A stretch of DNA of 53,622 nucleotides from Bacteroidales bacterium (lineage in GTDB: Bacteria; Bacteroidota; Bacteroidia; Bacteroidales; F082), in assembly GCA_028696715.1 (NCBI GenBank), contig JAQVGO010000008.1:1-53622 (forward strand), given 5' to 3'. Below are positions 35,473-43,693 of this stretch, in pieces (position 1 is the first letter of the stretch; every line of letters starts with the position of its first letter). The notes under the pieces are model-generated. The model was not told where the DNA came from, did not search any database, and was given only the letters and a program-made list of their open reading frames with translations. The position numbers and the translations under genes were made by a program.

Positions 35473-35480
35473 CAAAAGTA
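35473..35480 (-). promoter_or_regulatory. Promoter -7 box of porW
   Basis: On the minus strand the bases read TACTTTTG, matching TAnnTTTG. It is the nearest match upstream of the ATG at 35401. A second, oppositely directed box for the M23 gene lies 142 bp away. Confidence 0.5.
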
Positions 35481-35621
35481 AGTAAATCAAGTTATAGGAC
35501 TATTATTTGATAGGGTGATTCTTCGCAAATACCTCAGAAATTTATTTTGAAAGCCAATGAGATCAATAAGATATCCGGTGTTTGTAGAATTCCTTTAATT
35601 TATGAACTTAGTTTTTTCGAT

Positions 35622-35629
35622 TACTTTTG
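35622..35629 (+). promoter_or_regulatory. Promoter -7 box of the M23 peptidase gene
   Basis: TACTTTTG matches TAnnTTTG, with TTA instead of TTG at -33. The box overlaps the first codons of the longer frame (35627), which rules that start out; ATG 35648 lies 19 bases past the box. Confidence 0.65.
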
Positions 35630-35647
35630 CAACCGAAATTCAGGGCT

Positions 35648-36544
35648 ATGCAAAAAGGCAAAAAACAGGAAAGGTGGTATCAAAAGTTACGTAACAAGTA
35701 CAGGTTGGTAATTTTTCATGAAGAAACCTTTGAAGAGAAGTTAAGTTTCAGGCTTAGCAGGCTAAATGTCTTTGTTTTATTGGTGAGTTTGAGTGTTTTT
35801 TTGGTTTTTATTACCATTTACATCATCGCATTTACTTCGCTTCGAGAATATATACCAGGCTATACAGATATTACCCTGAACTCGCGTGTTTATGAGATGG
35901 TTAGAAGAACAGATTCGCTGGAGCAGGTGTTCAGACAAAAAGACCAGTATATCAATAATATACGCAGAATAATTGATGGATATGATGACCAATCCGACAG
36001 TATGGAGGCGGTTTCTAATGCCAGAATGATACGGACTTCAGCAATTGATACCATACGCATGACCCGTAGCGAGCAGGACAGCCTGTTGCGTCTTGAATTT
36101 GAATCAGCCGAACGTTTTAATTTGTACGGGCAGGGCAACCTTTTTCCCGAAAGCAGAAGAAGAGCAATGCAGGCAGCAAACTTTTTTGTTCCACTCAAAG
36201 GACTGATCACCAATAAGTTTAATCCATCTAACAAGCACTTTGGCGTTGATGTCGTTTCCAATGCCAATGAAGCCATTAAAGCAGTGCTGGAAGGAACGGT
36301 GATTTTTGCTGACTGGACACCGGATAAAGGCTATGTGATTGGATTGCAACATGCTGGCAACTTTTTGTCGGTATATAAACACAATGCGGTATTGTTGAAA
36401 TCGGAAGGCGATCAGGTGAAAGCCGGCGAAGTGATTGCCGTTGTTGGCGATTCCGGGGAGCTGAGTTCTGGGCCACATCTGCATTTTGAGCTTTGGTTCA
36501 ATGGCATGCCAATCAACCCGGAAGATTATATCGGCTTCGAATAA
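35648..36544 (+). CDS. M23 family metallopeptidase (LytM-like)
   Basis: A 298-residue membrane-anchored peptidase or LytM-domain protein that would cut peptidoglycan crosslinks or activate another hydrolase. It has a cytoplasmic basic start, one transmembrane helix (about 42-64, VFVLLVSLSVFLVFITIYIIAF), a coiled coil with VRRTDSLEQVFRQKDQYI, and a C-terminal LytM domain. Zinc ligands are all visible: HFGVD (His and Asp) and GPHLHFELW (His), so the enzyme looks active. Start chosen from the promoter box. It is expressed divergently from porW and 197 bp before rseP, so it has no clear operon partner. Confidence 0.93.
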   Translation: MQKGKKQERWYQKLRNKYRLVIFHEETFEEKLSFRLSRLNVFVLLVSLSVFLVFITIYIIAFTSLREYIPGYTDITLNSRVYEMVRRTDSLEQVFRQKDQYINNIRRIIDGYDDQSDSMEAVSNARMIRTSAIDTIRMTRSEQDSLLRLEFESAERFNLYGQGNLFPESRRRAMQAANFFVPLKGLITNKFNPSNKHFGVDVVSNANEAIKAVLEGTVIFADWTPDKGYVIGLQHAGNFLSVYKHNAVLLKSEGDQVKAGEVIAVVGDSGELSSGPHLHFELWFNGMPINPEDYIGFE

Positions 36545-36647
36545 AGTATAAATCGAAGGCAGGTTTGCAGCTCATAAAAATATTTAAAACATCAGATTAT
36601 CATGCTCAATTACTGAGGGAATTTTTCCGGCATCGGAGATTTTTTAG

Positions 36648-36655
36648 TAATCTTG
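36648..36655 (+). promoter_or_regulatory. Possible promoter -7 box of rseP
   Basis: TAATCTTG differs from TAnnTTTG at one position. It is the same variant as in the cytochrome promoter at 48266-48273, but there is no TTG at -33. Confidence 0.3.
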
Positions 36656-36741
36656 CAGCCTTTTAATAGAATGAACATCCTTCTGATAGATATGTTTACA
36701 GCAGGAATAAAATATTAAGCAGGAAAAGCTTTTAATAACAA

Positions 36742-38070
36742 ATGGAAATAGCAATAAAAATCATACAGCTTTTATTAAGCTTGTCAATATTGGTGATTGT
36801 ACACGAATTCGGTCATTTTGCCGCTGCAAAGATCTTTAAAACACGTGTTGAAAAGTTTTACCTCTTTTTTGATCCCTGGTTTTCTATTTTTAAGTTTAAG
36901 CACAAAGGCACCGAGTATGGCATGGGCTGGCTTCCCTTGGGGGGATATGTTAAAATTTCGGGTATGATTGATGAGTCGATGGACAAGGAAGCCATGAAAC
37001 AACCACCCAAGGATTACGAATTCAGGTCGAAGCCGGCATGGCAGCGCCTGATTATCATGCTTGGTGGCGTGACGATGAATGTGGTGCTGGCTTTTTTGAT
37101 CTACATAGGAATGTTAAGCATTTATGGCGAACAGTTTTTGCCCACCTCCGAAGCCAATCGTTATGGCATTGCAACCGACAGCCTGGGACGATCGTTTGGT
37201 TTTAGGAACGGTGACAAGATCCTGAATGTTGATGGGGAATATGTAGAAGATTTCAATAAAATCCCCCTTACCATGATTCTTGAAAATGCCCGTCAGCTCG
37301 AGATAGAACGGAATGGTGCCAGAGAAACGCTCACCCTACCCGAAAATGCTATCGCTCAACTTGTGAAGCACGATAATCCACTTTTCCTTTCGGTTCGTAT
37401 TCCATTTATTGCAGCAGCTTTTTCAGAAGGCTCGGTGGCCGAACAGGCAGGCATGAAAGTGGGGGATACCATTCTGGGAATAAATGGTGTTTCGATGCGC
37501 TATTTTCAGGATTTCAGAGAAGGCATCCAGCAATTTAAAAATCAGGATGTCGTAATAAATGTAAAAAGAGGCAGCGACTCAATTGATTTGAGTGTGCAGG
37601 TGCCCGAGCAAGGATTGATAGGTGTTTATCCCAGTCAGCAACTCACTGATTTCTTCCATTTTAGCGAGAAGCATTACAATTTTGCACAGGCCATACCGGC
37701 CGGGGTAAAGAAAACTGTTGATGGCATTGGAGGCTACCTCAAGCAGCTCAAGCTTTTATTCTCGCCCGAAGTGAAGGCCTATGAAAGTGTGGGTGGATTT
37801 ATTTCGATTGGTTCCATTTTTCCACCTATTTTTCACTGGGAAAGTTTCTGGCGTCTCACTGCTTTTCTTTCCATTATGCTGGCCGTACTGAATCTACTGC
37901 CTATCCCGGCACTTGATGGTGGCCATGTGATGTTTCTGTTCTACGAGATAATTGCCGGACGCAAACCCAGCGATAAATTTATGGAAGTGGCTCAGATAGT
38001 TGGAATGGTATTGCTTTTTGGCTTGTTGATTTTTGCCAATGGCAATGATGTGATGAAGCTTTTCAGATAA
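36742..38070 (+). CDS. rseP: Site-2 protease RseP (zinc metalloprotease)
   Basis: RseP cuts within membrane helices, releasing sigma factors from anti-sigma proteins and clearing signal peptide remnants. The 442-residue protein has the site-2 protease hallmarks: HEFGH (residues 21-25) in the first helix and the LDG motif in PIPALDGGHVMFL (about 391) near the end, plus GGYVKISGM, and two PDZ-like regions in between (FRNGDKILNVDGEYV and QAGMKVGDTILGINGVSM). Length and topology are normal. No dxr or bamA gene, its usual neighbours in other phyla, stands here; a convergent yitT-like gene ends 1 bp after it. Confidence 0.96.
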   Translation: MEIAIKIIQLLLSLSILVIVHEFGHFAAAKIFKTRVEKFYLFFDPWFSIFKFKHKGTEYGMGWLPLGGYVKISGMIDESMDKEAMKQPPKDYEFRSKPAWQRLIIMLGGVTMNVVLAFLIYIGMLSIYGEQFLPTSEANRYGIATDSLGRSFGFRNGDKILNVDGEYVEDFNKIPLTMILENARQLEIERNGARETLTLPENAIAQLVKHDNPLFLSVRIPFIAAAFSEGSVAEQAGMKVGDTILGINGVSMRYFQDFREGIQQFKNQDVVINVKRGSDSIDLSVQVPEQGLIGVYPSQQLTDFFHFSEKHYNFAQAIPAGVKKTVDGIGGYLKQLKLLFSPEVKAYESVGGFISIGSIFPPIFHWESFWRLTAFLSIMLAVLNLLPIPALDGGHVMFLFYEIIAGRKPSDKFMEVAQIVGMVLLFGLLIFANGNDVMKLFR

Positions 38071-38071
38071 A

Positions 38072-38965
38072 TCAGGCTTCCAGTTTGTCGCGAAGTGACC
38101 GGAAACCCTTACCTAAAATTTCGGAAGCGTTTAAGCTCACTACAAAAGCTTTTTGATCGGTTTTGCTGATAAAATCTTTCAGCAATACTATTTCGCGGCG
38201 GCGAAGCACAACAAAAAGCATATTTCTTGCCTTGCCGGCAAACATGCCTTGTCCGTTAAGCAAGGTGGCTCCCCGCCTGAAATCAGAAGTGATTTTGGTG
38301 GCTATTTTTTCATATTCGTCCGAAACCACCAGCACAACCTTATCCGTTTGAGCCCCTTCGAGCACCATATCAATAACTTTACCCATCACAAAAATAGCCA
38401 GCAACGAATAAAGTGGAATTTTCCAATCGGCAAAAACAACTGTTCCAATCACAACGATCAGTGCATCAATGCTCATCATCAGTTTGCCAAGCGGTTGATG
38501 CGTCCATTTGCCTGCCATCATAGCCATTACATCCGTTCCGCCACAAGTGGCTTTTGCCTTAAAAAACAAACCTACACCCAATCCGATGATGGCACCTCCA
38601 TAAAGAGCCGAAGTTAGCGGATCGTCTTTCAAAAGCGGGAAGTCGCCATAGAGATAGGTGAATCCATCCATAAATCCGCTTGTAAGAAAAAAACCGGTAA
38701 CAGTTTTTGCTCCAAAACGTGGCCCCAGCACTTTGATGCCGATCAGTGTAAGCGGGATATTAAACGCAAGAGCCATCAATCCGACCGGTGTGTTAAAACT
38801 GTGGTGCAATACGATTGAAATGCCGTAAATTCCGCCCGGAACAATTTTATGAGGGGTGATGAAAAAAACATATCCGGCCGCAATGAAAATTGCACCTATT
38901 AAAATAAGAGCATAAGCTTTGATCCAAAGCAGACTAAAGGGCCGGTAGCTGACAATAAAAGCCAT
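38072..38965 (-). CDS. YitT family membrane protein, copy 1
   Basis: A 297-residue protein with five to six transmembrane helices (about 15-200) and a C-terminal soluble DUF2179 domain (about 210-290, DKVVLVVSDEYEKIATKITSDFRRGATLLNGQGMF and then NMLFVVLRRREIVLLKDFI). Relatives are annotated as YitT/YebE-type transporters of unknown substrate; the soluble domain resembles PII-like or ACT-type ligand-binding domains. It follows a close paralogue with a 3-bp gap, so the two are translated together. The TM half has the conserved GGTDVMAMMAGKWT. Its 3' end nearly touches convergent rseP. Confidence 0.88.
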   Translation of the reverse strand: MAFIVSYRPFSLLWIKAYALILIGAIFIAAGYVFFITPHKIVPGGIYGISIVLHHSFNTPVGLMALAFNIPLTLIGIKVLGPRFGAKTVTGFFLTSGFMDGFTYLYGDFPLLKDDPLTSALYGGAIIGLGVGLFFKAKATCGGTDVMAMMAGKWTHQPLGKLMMSIDALIVVIGTVVFADWKIPLYSLLAIFVMGKVIDMVLEGAQTDKVVLVVSDEYEKIATKITSDFRRGATLLNGQGMFAGKARNMLFVVLRRREIVLLKDFISKTDQKAFVVSLNASEILGKGFRSLRDKLEA

Positions 38966-38968
38966 TGG

Positions 38969-39862
38969 CTATGATTCCAATTTGTCGCGTAAGGACTTGA
39001 ATCCTTCTCCCAGGATTTCATTGGCGTTGATAACCGTAACAAAGGCTTTGGGGTCAATTTGATGGATATATTCCTGAAGCATAGCCATTTCGCGACGGTT
39101 TACAACAGTGAAAATGATTGTTTTTTCGCTGCCGTTGTACATACCTTTTCCTTTGAGATAGGTACCGCCACGGTTGAGGTCGTCAATAATTTTACCTCGT
39201 ATTTCCTCGTATTTGTCGCTGATGATAAATAAAGTTTTATCATAGTCAACACCTTGTAAAATAGCGTCTATCACTTTTCCGGTGATGTAAATGACGATGA
39301 GCGAATAAAGTGGGATTTTCCAATCCTGAAACACCAGCAAACCTACAAGTACGATCACAGAATCGACCCAGATTAATAACTGGCCAACCGGAAGGCTGGT
39401 GTATTTACTGATTATCATCGCAACGATATCTGTGCCTCCTGAGGTAGCTTTCGATTTGAAAATCAATCCCAATCCTGTACCCAGAAAAACACCACCGAAA
39501 ATTGAACTCAGCAGGGGTTCGTTGGCTACCAACGGATCTTCGCCATATAAATAGGTGATTCCATCCACAAAAAAGGCGGTTAGTAAAAATCCGATAACTG
39601 TTTTGTAACCAAATCTGGGCCCCAAAATGCGGATTCCTATCAGCGTGAGTGGAATATCCATCGTAAGGGCAGTGAGCCCAACGGGAGTGCCTAAAAGATA
39701 ATGAACGACAATGGCGATCCCGTAAACTCCTCCCGGCACAATTTTATAAGGCGTAATAAATAGCACAAAGCCCGAAGCCAAAATAAACGAACCTATGAGG
39801 ATTAGCAAATGATTGATTATCCAACGTTTGGAAAAAAGTTTGTCTTTCTGAATAAATGCCAT
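38969..39862 (-). CDS. YitT family membrane protein, copy 2
   Basis: A 297-residue paralogue of the next gene downstream, with the same length and layout: transmembrane half with PYKIVPGGVYGIAIVVHYLLGTPVGL and TSGGTDIVAMIISKYTSLPVG, then a DUF2179 domain (DKTLFIISDKYEEIRGKIIDDLNRGGTYLKGKGMYNGSEKTIIFTVVNRREMAML). Both end GFKSLRDKLE-type, so this is a clear tandem duplication, and the pair could form a heteromer. A complete consensus promoter at 39892-39921 drives the pair. The substrate is unknown. Confidence 0.88.
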   Translation of the reverse strand: MAFIQKDKLFSKRWIINHLLILIGSFILASGFVLFITPYKIVPGGVYGIAIVVHYLLGTPVGLTALTMDIPLTLIGIRILGPRFGYKTVIGFLLTAFFVDGITYLYGEDPLVANEPLLSSIFGGVFLGTGLGLIFKSKATSGGTDIVAMIISKYTSLPVGQLLIWVDSVIVLVGLLVFQDWKIPLYSLIVIYITGKVIDAILQGVDYDKTLFIISDKYEEIRGKIIDDLNRGGTYLKGKGMYNGSEKTIIFTVVNRREMAMLQEYIHQIDPKAFVTVINANEILGEGFKSLRDKLES

Positions 39863-39891
39863 GATAGCCTGGATTAAATTAAAGTCAGCGG

Positions 39892-39921
39892 CAAAATTAC
39901 TACCTTATAATGGCTCCGCAA
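39892..39921 (-). promoter_or_regulatory. Promoter of the tandem yitT-like genes
   Basis: On the minus strand TTG (39919-39921), 19 bases, then TAATTTTG (39892-39899): a complete TTG-N19-TAnnTTTG match, 30 bases before the ATG at 39862. Confidence 0.75.
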
Positions 39922-40042
39922 CATAAAAATGGGTAATTCTGCTGTATTTTGAATTTTGCACAATAAAGCGGATGAAAATGTGTTTTTCACCAAACAAATT
40001 ATGAAGTAATCAACATACTTCAGCTGTTTGAGATAAATTTAT

Positions 40043-40050
40043 TACTTTAG
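40043..40050 (+). promoter_or_regulatory. Possible promoter -7 box of porP
   Basis: TACTTTAG matches TAnnTTTG at all but one position, 32 bases before the ATG at 40082. No -33 TTG at the right spacing. Confidence 0.35.
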
Positions 40051-40081
40051 CCCGCACAAAAAAAATTGCCAGAAATAACTA

Positions 40082-41047
40082 ATGCAATTGATTAGCAAGT
40101 ACTTAATCTTTATTCTAGTCTTTTTTATCAGCACAGTTGTTGGATTTTCACAGCAGGCTCCTGTATTTACTTATCATACAAATACCTACGCCTACACAAA
40201 TCCTGGTTTTGCAGGAATGGGTGAAGGAATTTGCCTGAATGGCATTATCAGGCAACAATGGGCTGGATTTACTGACAATGAAGGAGAGAATGTTGCACCG
40301 GAAGATTTATTGATCACGGCAGACATGCCGGTACGCTGGTTACGTGGAGGTGTTGGGTTATCTATCATACAGGATAAACTGGGTTTTGAGAACAACATTG
40401 GTGTGAACTTGGGCTACAGTTATCATGCTGATCTTGCAGGTGGCCGGCTTGGAATAGGGACTGCAGTTAATTTGCTAAACCGCTCTATGGATTTTGGGAA
40501 GTTTAAACCGCAAAGCGAAGGCGATCCTGTTTTGGCCAGTGGCGAACAAACTGATATGCTTTTTGATATGAACCTGGGACTATTTTGGCAGGTTGATGAT
40601 TTATACTACATCGGTATTTCGGCTACCAGTTTGTTCGAAACCAAAGGAAAAGCCCTGGGCAGTAGTGCCGAGAGCAGTGCCAGCTTTGTGGGCGACCGGA
40701 CATTTTATCTTGTTGGGGGTTATGAGTTCCCGATTCCCGGCAAACCGGCCTATGAGCTCCATCCGGCAGTAAGTGTTCAAACCAATGGCGTTAAAACACA
40801 AATTGATCTTACAGCCAAAGTGCTATACAATAATAAGTTCTGGGGTGGCGTTAACTATAGGCTTCAGGAATCCATCGGTTTGATGGCAGGTGTTTTTATC
40901 AAGGATATCCGTATTGGTTATGCCTACGATATCAACACTTTAGGCTTATCAGTGGTGCCTGGATCGCATGAGATTAGCATCGGGTATTGTTTTAAATTAA
41001 AACCCGATCGGTCTGCAAGAGTGTATAGAAATACAAGGTATCTGTAA
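40082..41047 (+). CDS. porP: T9SS membrane protein PorP/SprF
   Basis: PorP/SprF proteins are outer-membrane beta-barrels of the type IX secretion system that help deliver cargo or anchor adhesins. The 321-residue protein has a signal peptide ending GFSQ, the family opening PVFTYHTNTYAYTNPGFAGMGEGICLNGIIRQQWAGF, and repeated beta strands ending in the conserved IRIGYAYDIN and SHEISIGYCFKLKP. It is the first gene of the porP-gldK-gldL-gldM-gldN order, as in the porPKLMN cluster known from Porphyromonas. About 150 bp, with a promoter box, separate it from gldK. Confidence 0.94.
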   Translation: MQLISKYLIFILVFFISTVVGFSQQAPVFTYHTNTYAYTNPGFAGMGEGICLNGIIRQQWAGFTDNEGENVAPEDLLITADMPVRWLRGGVGLSIIQDKLGFENNIGVNLGYSYHADLAGGRLGIGTAVNLLNRSMDFGKFKPQSEGDPVLASGEQTDMLFDMNLGLFWQVDDLYYIGISATSLFETKGKALGSSAESSASFVGDRTFYLVGGYEFPIPGKPAYELHPAVSVQTNGVKTQIDLTAKVLYNNKFWGGVNYRLQESIGLMAGVFIKDIRIGYAYDINTLGLSVVPGSHEISIGYCFKLKPDRSARVYRNTRYL

Positions 41048-41090
41048 GAAGATTTTTAAAAAAAAATCGTGGAAATTTAATCTTATTTGT

Positions 41091-41098
41091 TATTTTTG
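41091..41098 (+). promoter_or_regulatory. Promoter -7 box of gldK
   Basis: TATTTTTG matches TAnnTTTG. It lies between porP and gldK and would allow gldKLMN to be expressed apart from porP. Confidence 0.6.
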
Positions 41099-41195
41099 GC
41101 CGGTTTAAAGAAAGAAAAGGGAACTCAAAATTTTGAAGATTAATACAAACTACAATATGACTTGTAGGAAATTTAGAACAATTCAGAACGTTAAG

Positions 41196-42566
41196 ATGAA
41201 GAACATACTGCTATTTGCTTCTGTCGTGCTGTTGCTTGCCAGCTGCAGCAATTCCAATCAGGGCGAACTTGTTGGTGCCCGCAAAAAATCTAAACCTTTT
41301 TATCAACCCGATCCTTATGGAATGATTTTTATTCCGCAAGGGAGCTACACCATGGGAGTGGGTGGCGAAGACCTGACTTACGGACAGCTTCATCAGCCCA
41401 AGACGATTTCGGTTTCAGGGTTCTTTATGGATGAAACTGAGATCACCAACAACGAATACCGTGAGTTTGTGTATTGGGTTCGCGACTCCATTGCCCGTAC
41501 GCTTTTGGGCGAAGTGCGACCGGATGAGTTTCTGATCACTGAGAACGAGAAAACAGGGGAAATCTATGATCCGCCATTCCTCAACTGGAAGGAAGACATT
41601 GAATGGAATAGCGAAGATCAGGATGTACGGGATGTTTTGGAAGAAATGTATCTACCAGATTTTGAACGGTATTTCAGGAGAAAGGAAATCGATACACGTA
41701 AATTATTTTATGAATATTACTGGGTTGACTTGCAAGCCGCTGCTAAGAAAGAATTTGTGGAAGGTGCTGACTTCAGAAATGCCGGTTTGGCAAACAGACC
41801 AAAAGGATTGGAGAACAGATCCATTTATGTTCGCAAAGAAATGATCAATGTTTATCCTGATACACTAGCCTGGATACATGATTATACTTACTCTTTTAAC
41901 GACCCACTCACTGAAAAATATTTTTGGCATCCGGCCTACGATCATTATCCGGTAGTTGGAGTGAATTGGAGCCAGGCAAAAGCTTTTTGTGTTTGGCGTA
42001 CTGAGAAATTGAATAGCTATTTGCGAGCCAAAAAGGGTGAAGTTTCGCTGGCCGAGTTCCGGCTACCTACAGAAGCAGAATGGGAATGGGCTGCCCGTGG
42101 TGGTAATCACCTGAACCCTTATCCCTGGGGAGGTCCATACACTCGTAATGACAAAGGTTGTTTTTTGGCCAACTTTAAACCAATACGCGGAAACTATATC
42201 GCAGATGGCGGATTGCGTACCGTGATAGTAGGCCATTTCCCACCGAATGACTGGGGGCTCTATGATATGGCCGGAAACGTTGCCGAGTGGACGAATAGTG
42301 CTTTTGACCCGTCTTCTTACAATTTTACCTGGGACATGAATCCAAACTATACCTATAACGCCAAGGAAAATGATCCTCCGGTAATGAAACGAAAAGTGAT
42401 CAGAGGCGGTTCGTGGAAAGATATTGCTTATTACCTTCAGGTTACAACCCGAGCCTATGAATACCAGGATACAGCAAAGAGTTATATCGGTTTCAGAACG
42501 ATACAGCCATTCCTGGGCCGCAACAAAGGTGATAACCCGAATAAAGCCTCTAGAGTTTATAATTAA
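41196..42566 (+). CDS. gldK: T9SS lipoprotein GldK/PorK
   Basis: GldK is an outer-membrane lipoprotein that builds, with GldN, the large periplasmic ring of the T9SS. The 456-residue protein has a lipobox LLLASC (Cys about 15), then a formylglycine-enzyme-like (SUMF1) fold: GMIFIPQGSYTMG, FMDETEITNNEYREFVYW, FRLPTEAEWEWAARGG, YDMAGNVAEWT and VIRGGSWKD. It lacks the copper or cysteine pair of true sulfatase-modifying enzymes, as is usual for GldK. A longer frame begins with a TTG at 41133, but ATG 41196 directly starts the lipoprotein signal. Confidence 0.95.
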   Translation: MKNILLFASVVLLLASCSNSNQGELVGARKKSKPFYQPDPYGMIFIPQGSYTMGVGGEDLTYGQLHQPKTISVSGFFMDETEITNNEYREFVYWVRDSIARTLLGEVRPDEFLITENEKTGEIYDPPFLNWKEDIEWNSEDQDVRDVLEEMYLPDFERYFRRKEIDTRKLFYEYYWVDLQAAAKKEFVEGADFRNAGLANRPKGLENRSIYVRKEMINVYPDTLAWIHDYTYSFNDPLTEKYFWHPAYDHYPVVGVNWSQAKAFCVWRTEKLNSYLRAKKGEVSLAEFRLPTEAEWEWAARGGNHLNPYPWGGPYTRNDKGCFLANFKPIRGNYIADGGLRTVIVGHFPPNDWGLYDMAGNVAEWTNSAFDPSSYNFTWDMNPNYTYNAKENDPPVMKRKVIRGGSWKDIAYYLQVTTRAYEYQDTAKSYIGFRTIQPFLGRNKGDNPNKASRVYN

Positions 42567-42615
42567 TCATACAGTCAATAGTTAACATAAAACAATAATT
42601 TAATCAATATCTATT

Positions 42616-43641
42616 ATGGGATTTAGCAAAATGTTAAGAAGTAAAGGGTATAAAAACTTCATGGCCAAACTTTATGGCATAGGTGCTGCATTGGTAATTT
42701 TAGGCGCACTTTTTAAGATTAATCACTACACCGGTGCAAATGAGATGTTGATTATTGGCATGGCCACCGAGGCCATTATTTTCTTCTTTTCTGCTTTTGA
42801 ACCACCACATGTTGAACCCGACTGGAGTTTGGTTTATCCGCAGCTGGCAGGCATGTATCACGAGTCTCCTGTTGAAGCAGAGTTGGAGTCGAAGAAAACT
42901 GCCACGCAGAAACTTGATGACATGTTTAAGGAAGCAAATATCGAATCTTCCACTTTGGAAAGGTTGAGCAAAGGCTTTGAGAAATTGAGTGAGAATGCAT
43001 CAAGAATGTCTGATATTTCAAATGCTGCCGTTGCAACGAATGAGTATGTTGACAATATCAAACTTGCAACCAAATCCGCTTCAGAGCTTTCCGGAAATTA
43101 TAAAAAAGCATCCGAAGTACTTAGCCAGGATGCACAGGCTACTGTCGATTATATCGAAAACATGAAGTCAGCTTCAGATAATGCCGGCAAATTAAGTACT
43201 GCTTATGTGCAGGCTGCTGATATTATCAAATCAGAGATGAGAAGCACTGAAGAGTTTGCCGGTACAGTTAAAGAAGCTTCTTCTTCGGCCAGGCAACTTG
43301 CTGATTCTTATTCCAAATCTGCTACCTTGATTCAAAAATCAGTTGAAGCACTTGATTTTGGAACAATTGATGGCGAAAGCTACAACAAGCAGTTACAGCA
43401 AATCGCAAAAAACCTTACAGCTTTGAATTCTGTTTATGAATTACAATTGCAAGGATCGTCCAAGGCAGCCGAAGCCAGCGACAAATTGTATCAAACTATG
43501 GCTCAATACCTCGATAAGGTGAATCAGTCGGCCGAAAACACAGCACAATTCAATCAGCAACTCACTGAGCTTTCAAACCGCATGAGTGCCCTGAATAAAG
43601 TTTATGGCAATATGCTCTCTGCCATGAATGTTCAGTCTTAA
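42616..43641 (+). CDS. gldL: T9SS motor protein GldL/PorL
   Basis: GldL spans the inner membrane and, with GldM, forms the proton-driven motor that powers secretion and gliding. The 341-residue protein has two transmembrane helices in the first 65 residues (KLYGIGAALVILGALFKI and MLIIGMATEAIIFFFSAF; the second carries the conserved Glu taken to be involved in proton flow) and a long cytoplasmic, helical C-terminal part with repeats of the type ASELSGNYKKASEVL and SARQLADSYSKSATL. Gaps to gldK and gldM are about 50 bp. Length is at the long end for the family. Confidence 0.95.
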   Translation: MGFSKMLRSKGYKNFMAKLYGIGAALVILGALFKINHYTGANEMLIIGMATEAIIFFFSAFEPPHVEPDWSLVYPQLAGMYHESPVEAELESKKTATQKLDDMFKEANIESSTLERLSKGFEKLSENASRMSDISNAAVATNEYVDNIKLATKSASELSGNYKKASEVLSQDAQATVDYIENMKSASDNAGKLSTAYVQAADIIKSEMRSTEEFAGTVKEASSSARQLADSYSKSATLIQKSVEALDFGTIDGESYNKQLQQIAKNLTALNSVYELQLQGSSKAAEASDKLYQTMAQYLDKVNQSAENTAQFNQQLTELSNRMSALNKVYGNMLSAMNVQS

Positions 43642-43693
43642 GCTGAAATCGAGAATGAGATCAAAAGTATCTTTCAAAATAAGAAAATAGAAG

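Noticed and set aside
35402..35647. tRNA or small RNA in the gap between porW and the M23 gene
   Set aside because: No cloverleaf, T-loop motif or stable hairpin was seen; the gap is explained by two divergent promoters.
41196..42566. GldK as an active formylglycine-generating enzyme
   Set aside because: The fold matches, but the active-site cysteines of that enzyme are absent and the operon context is T9SS.
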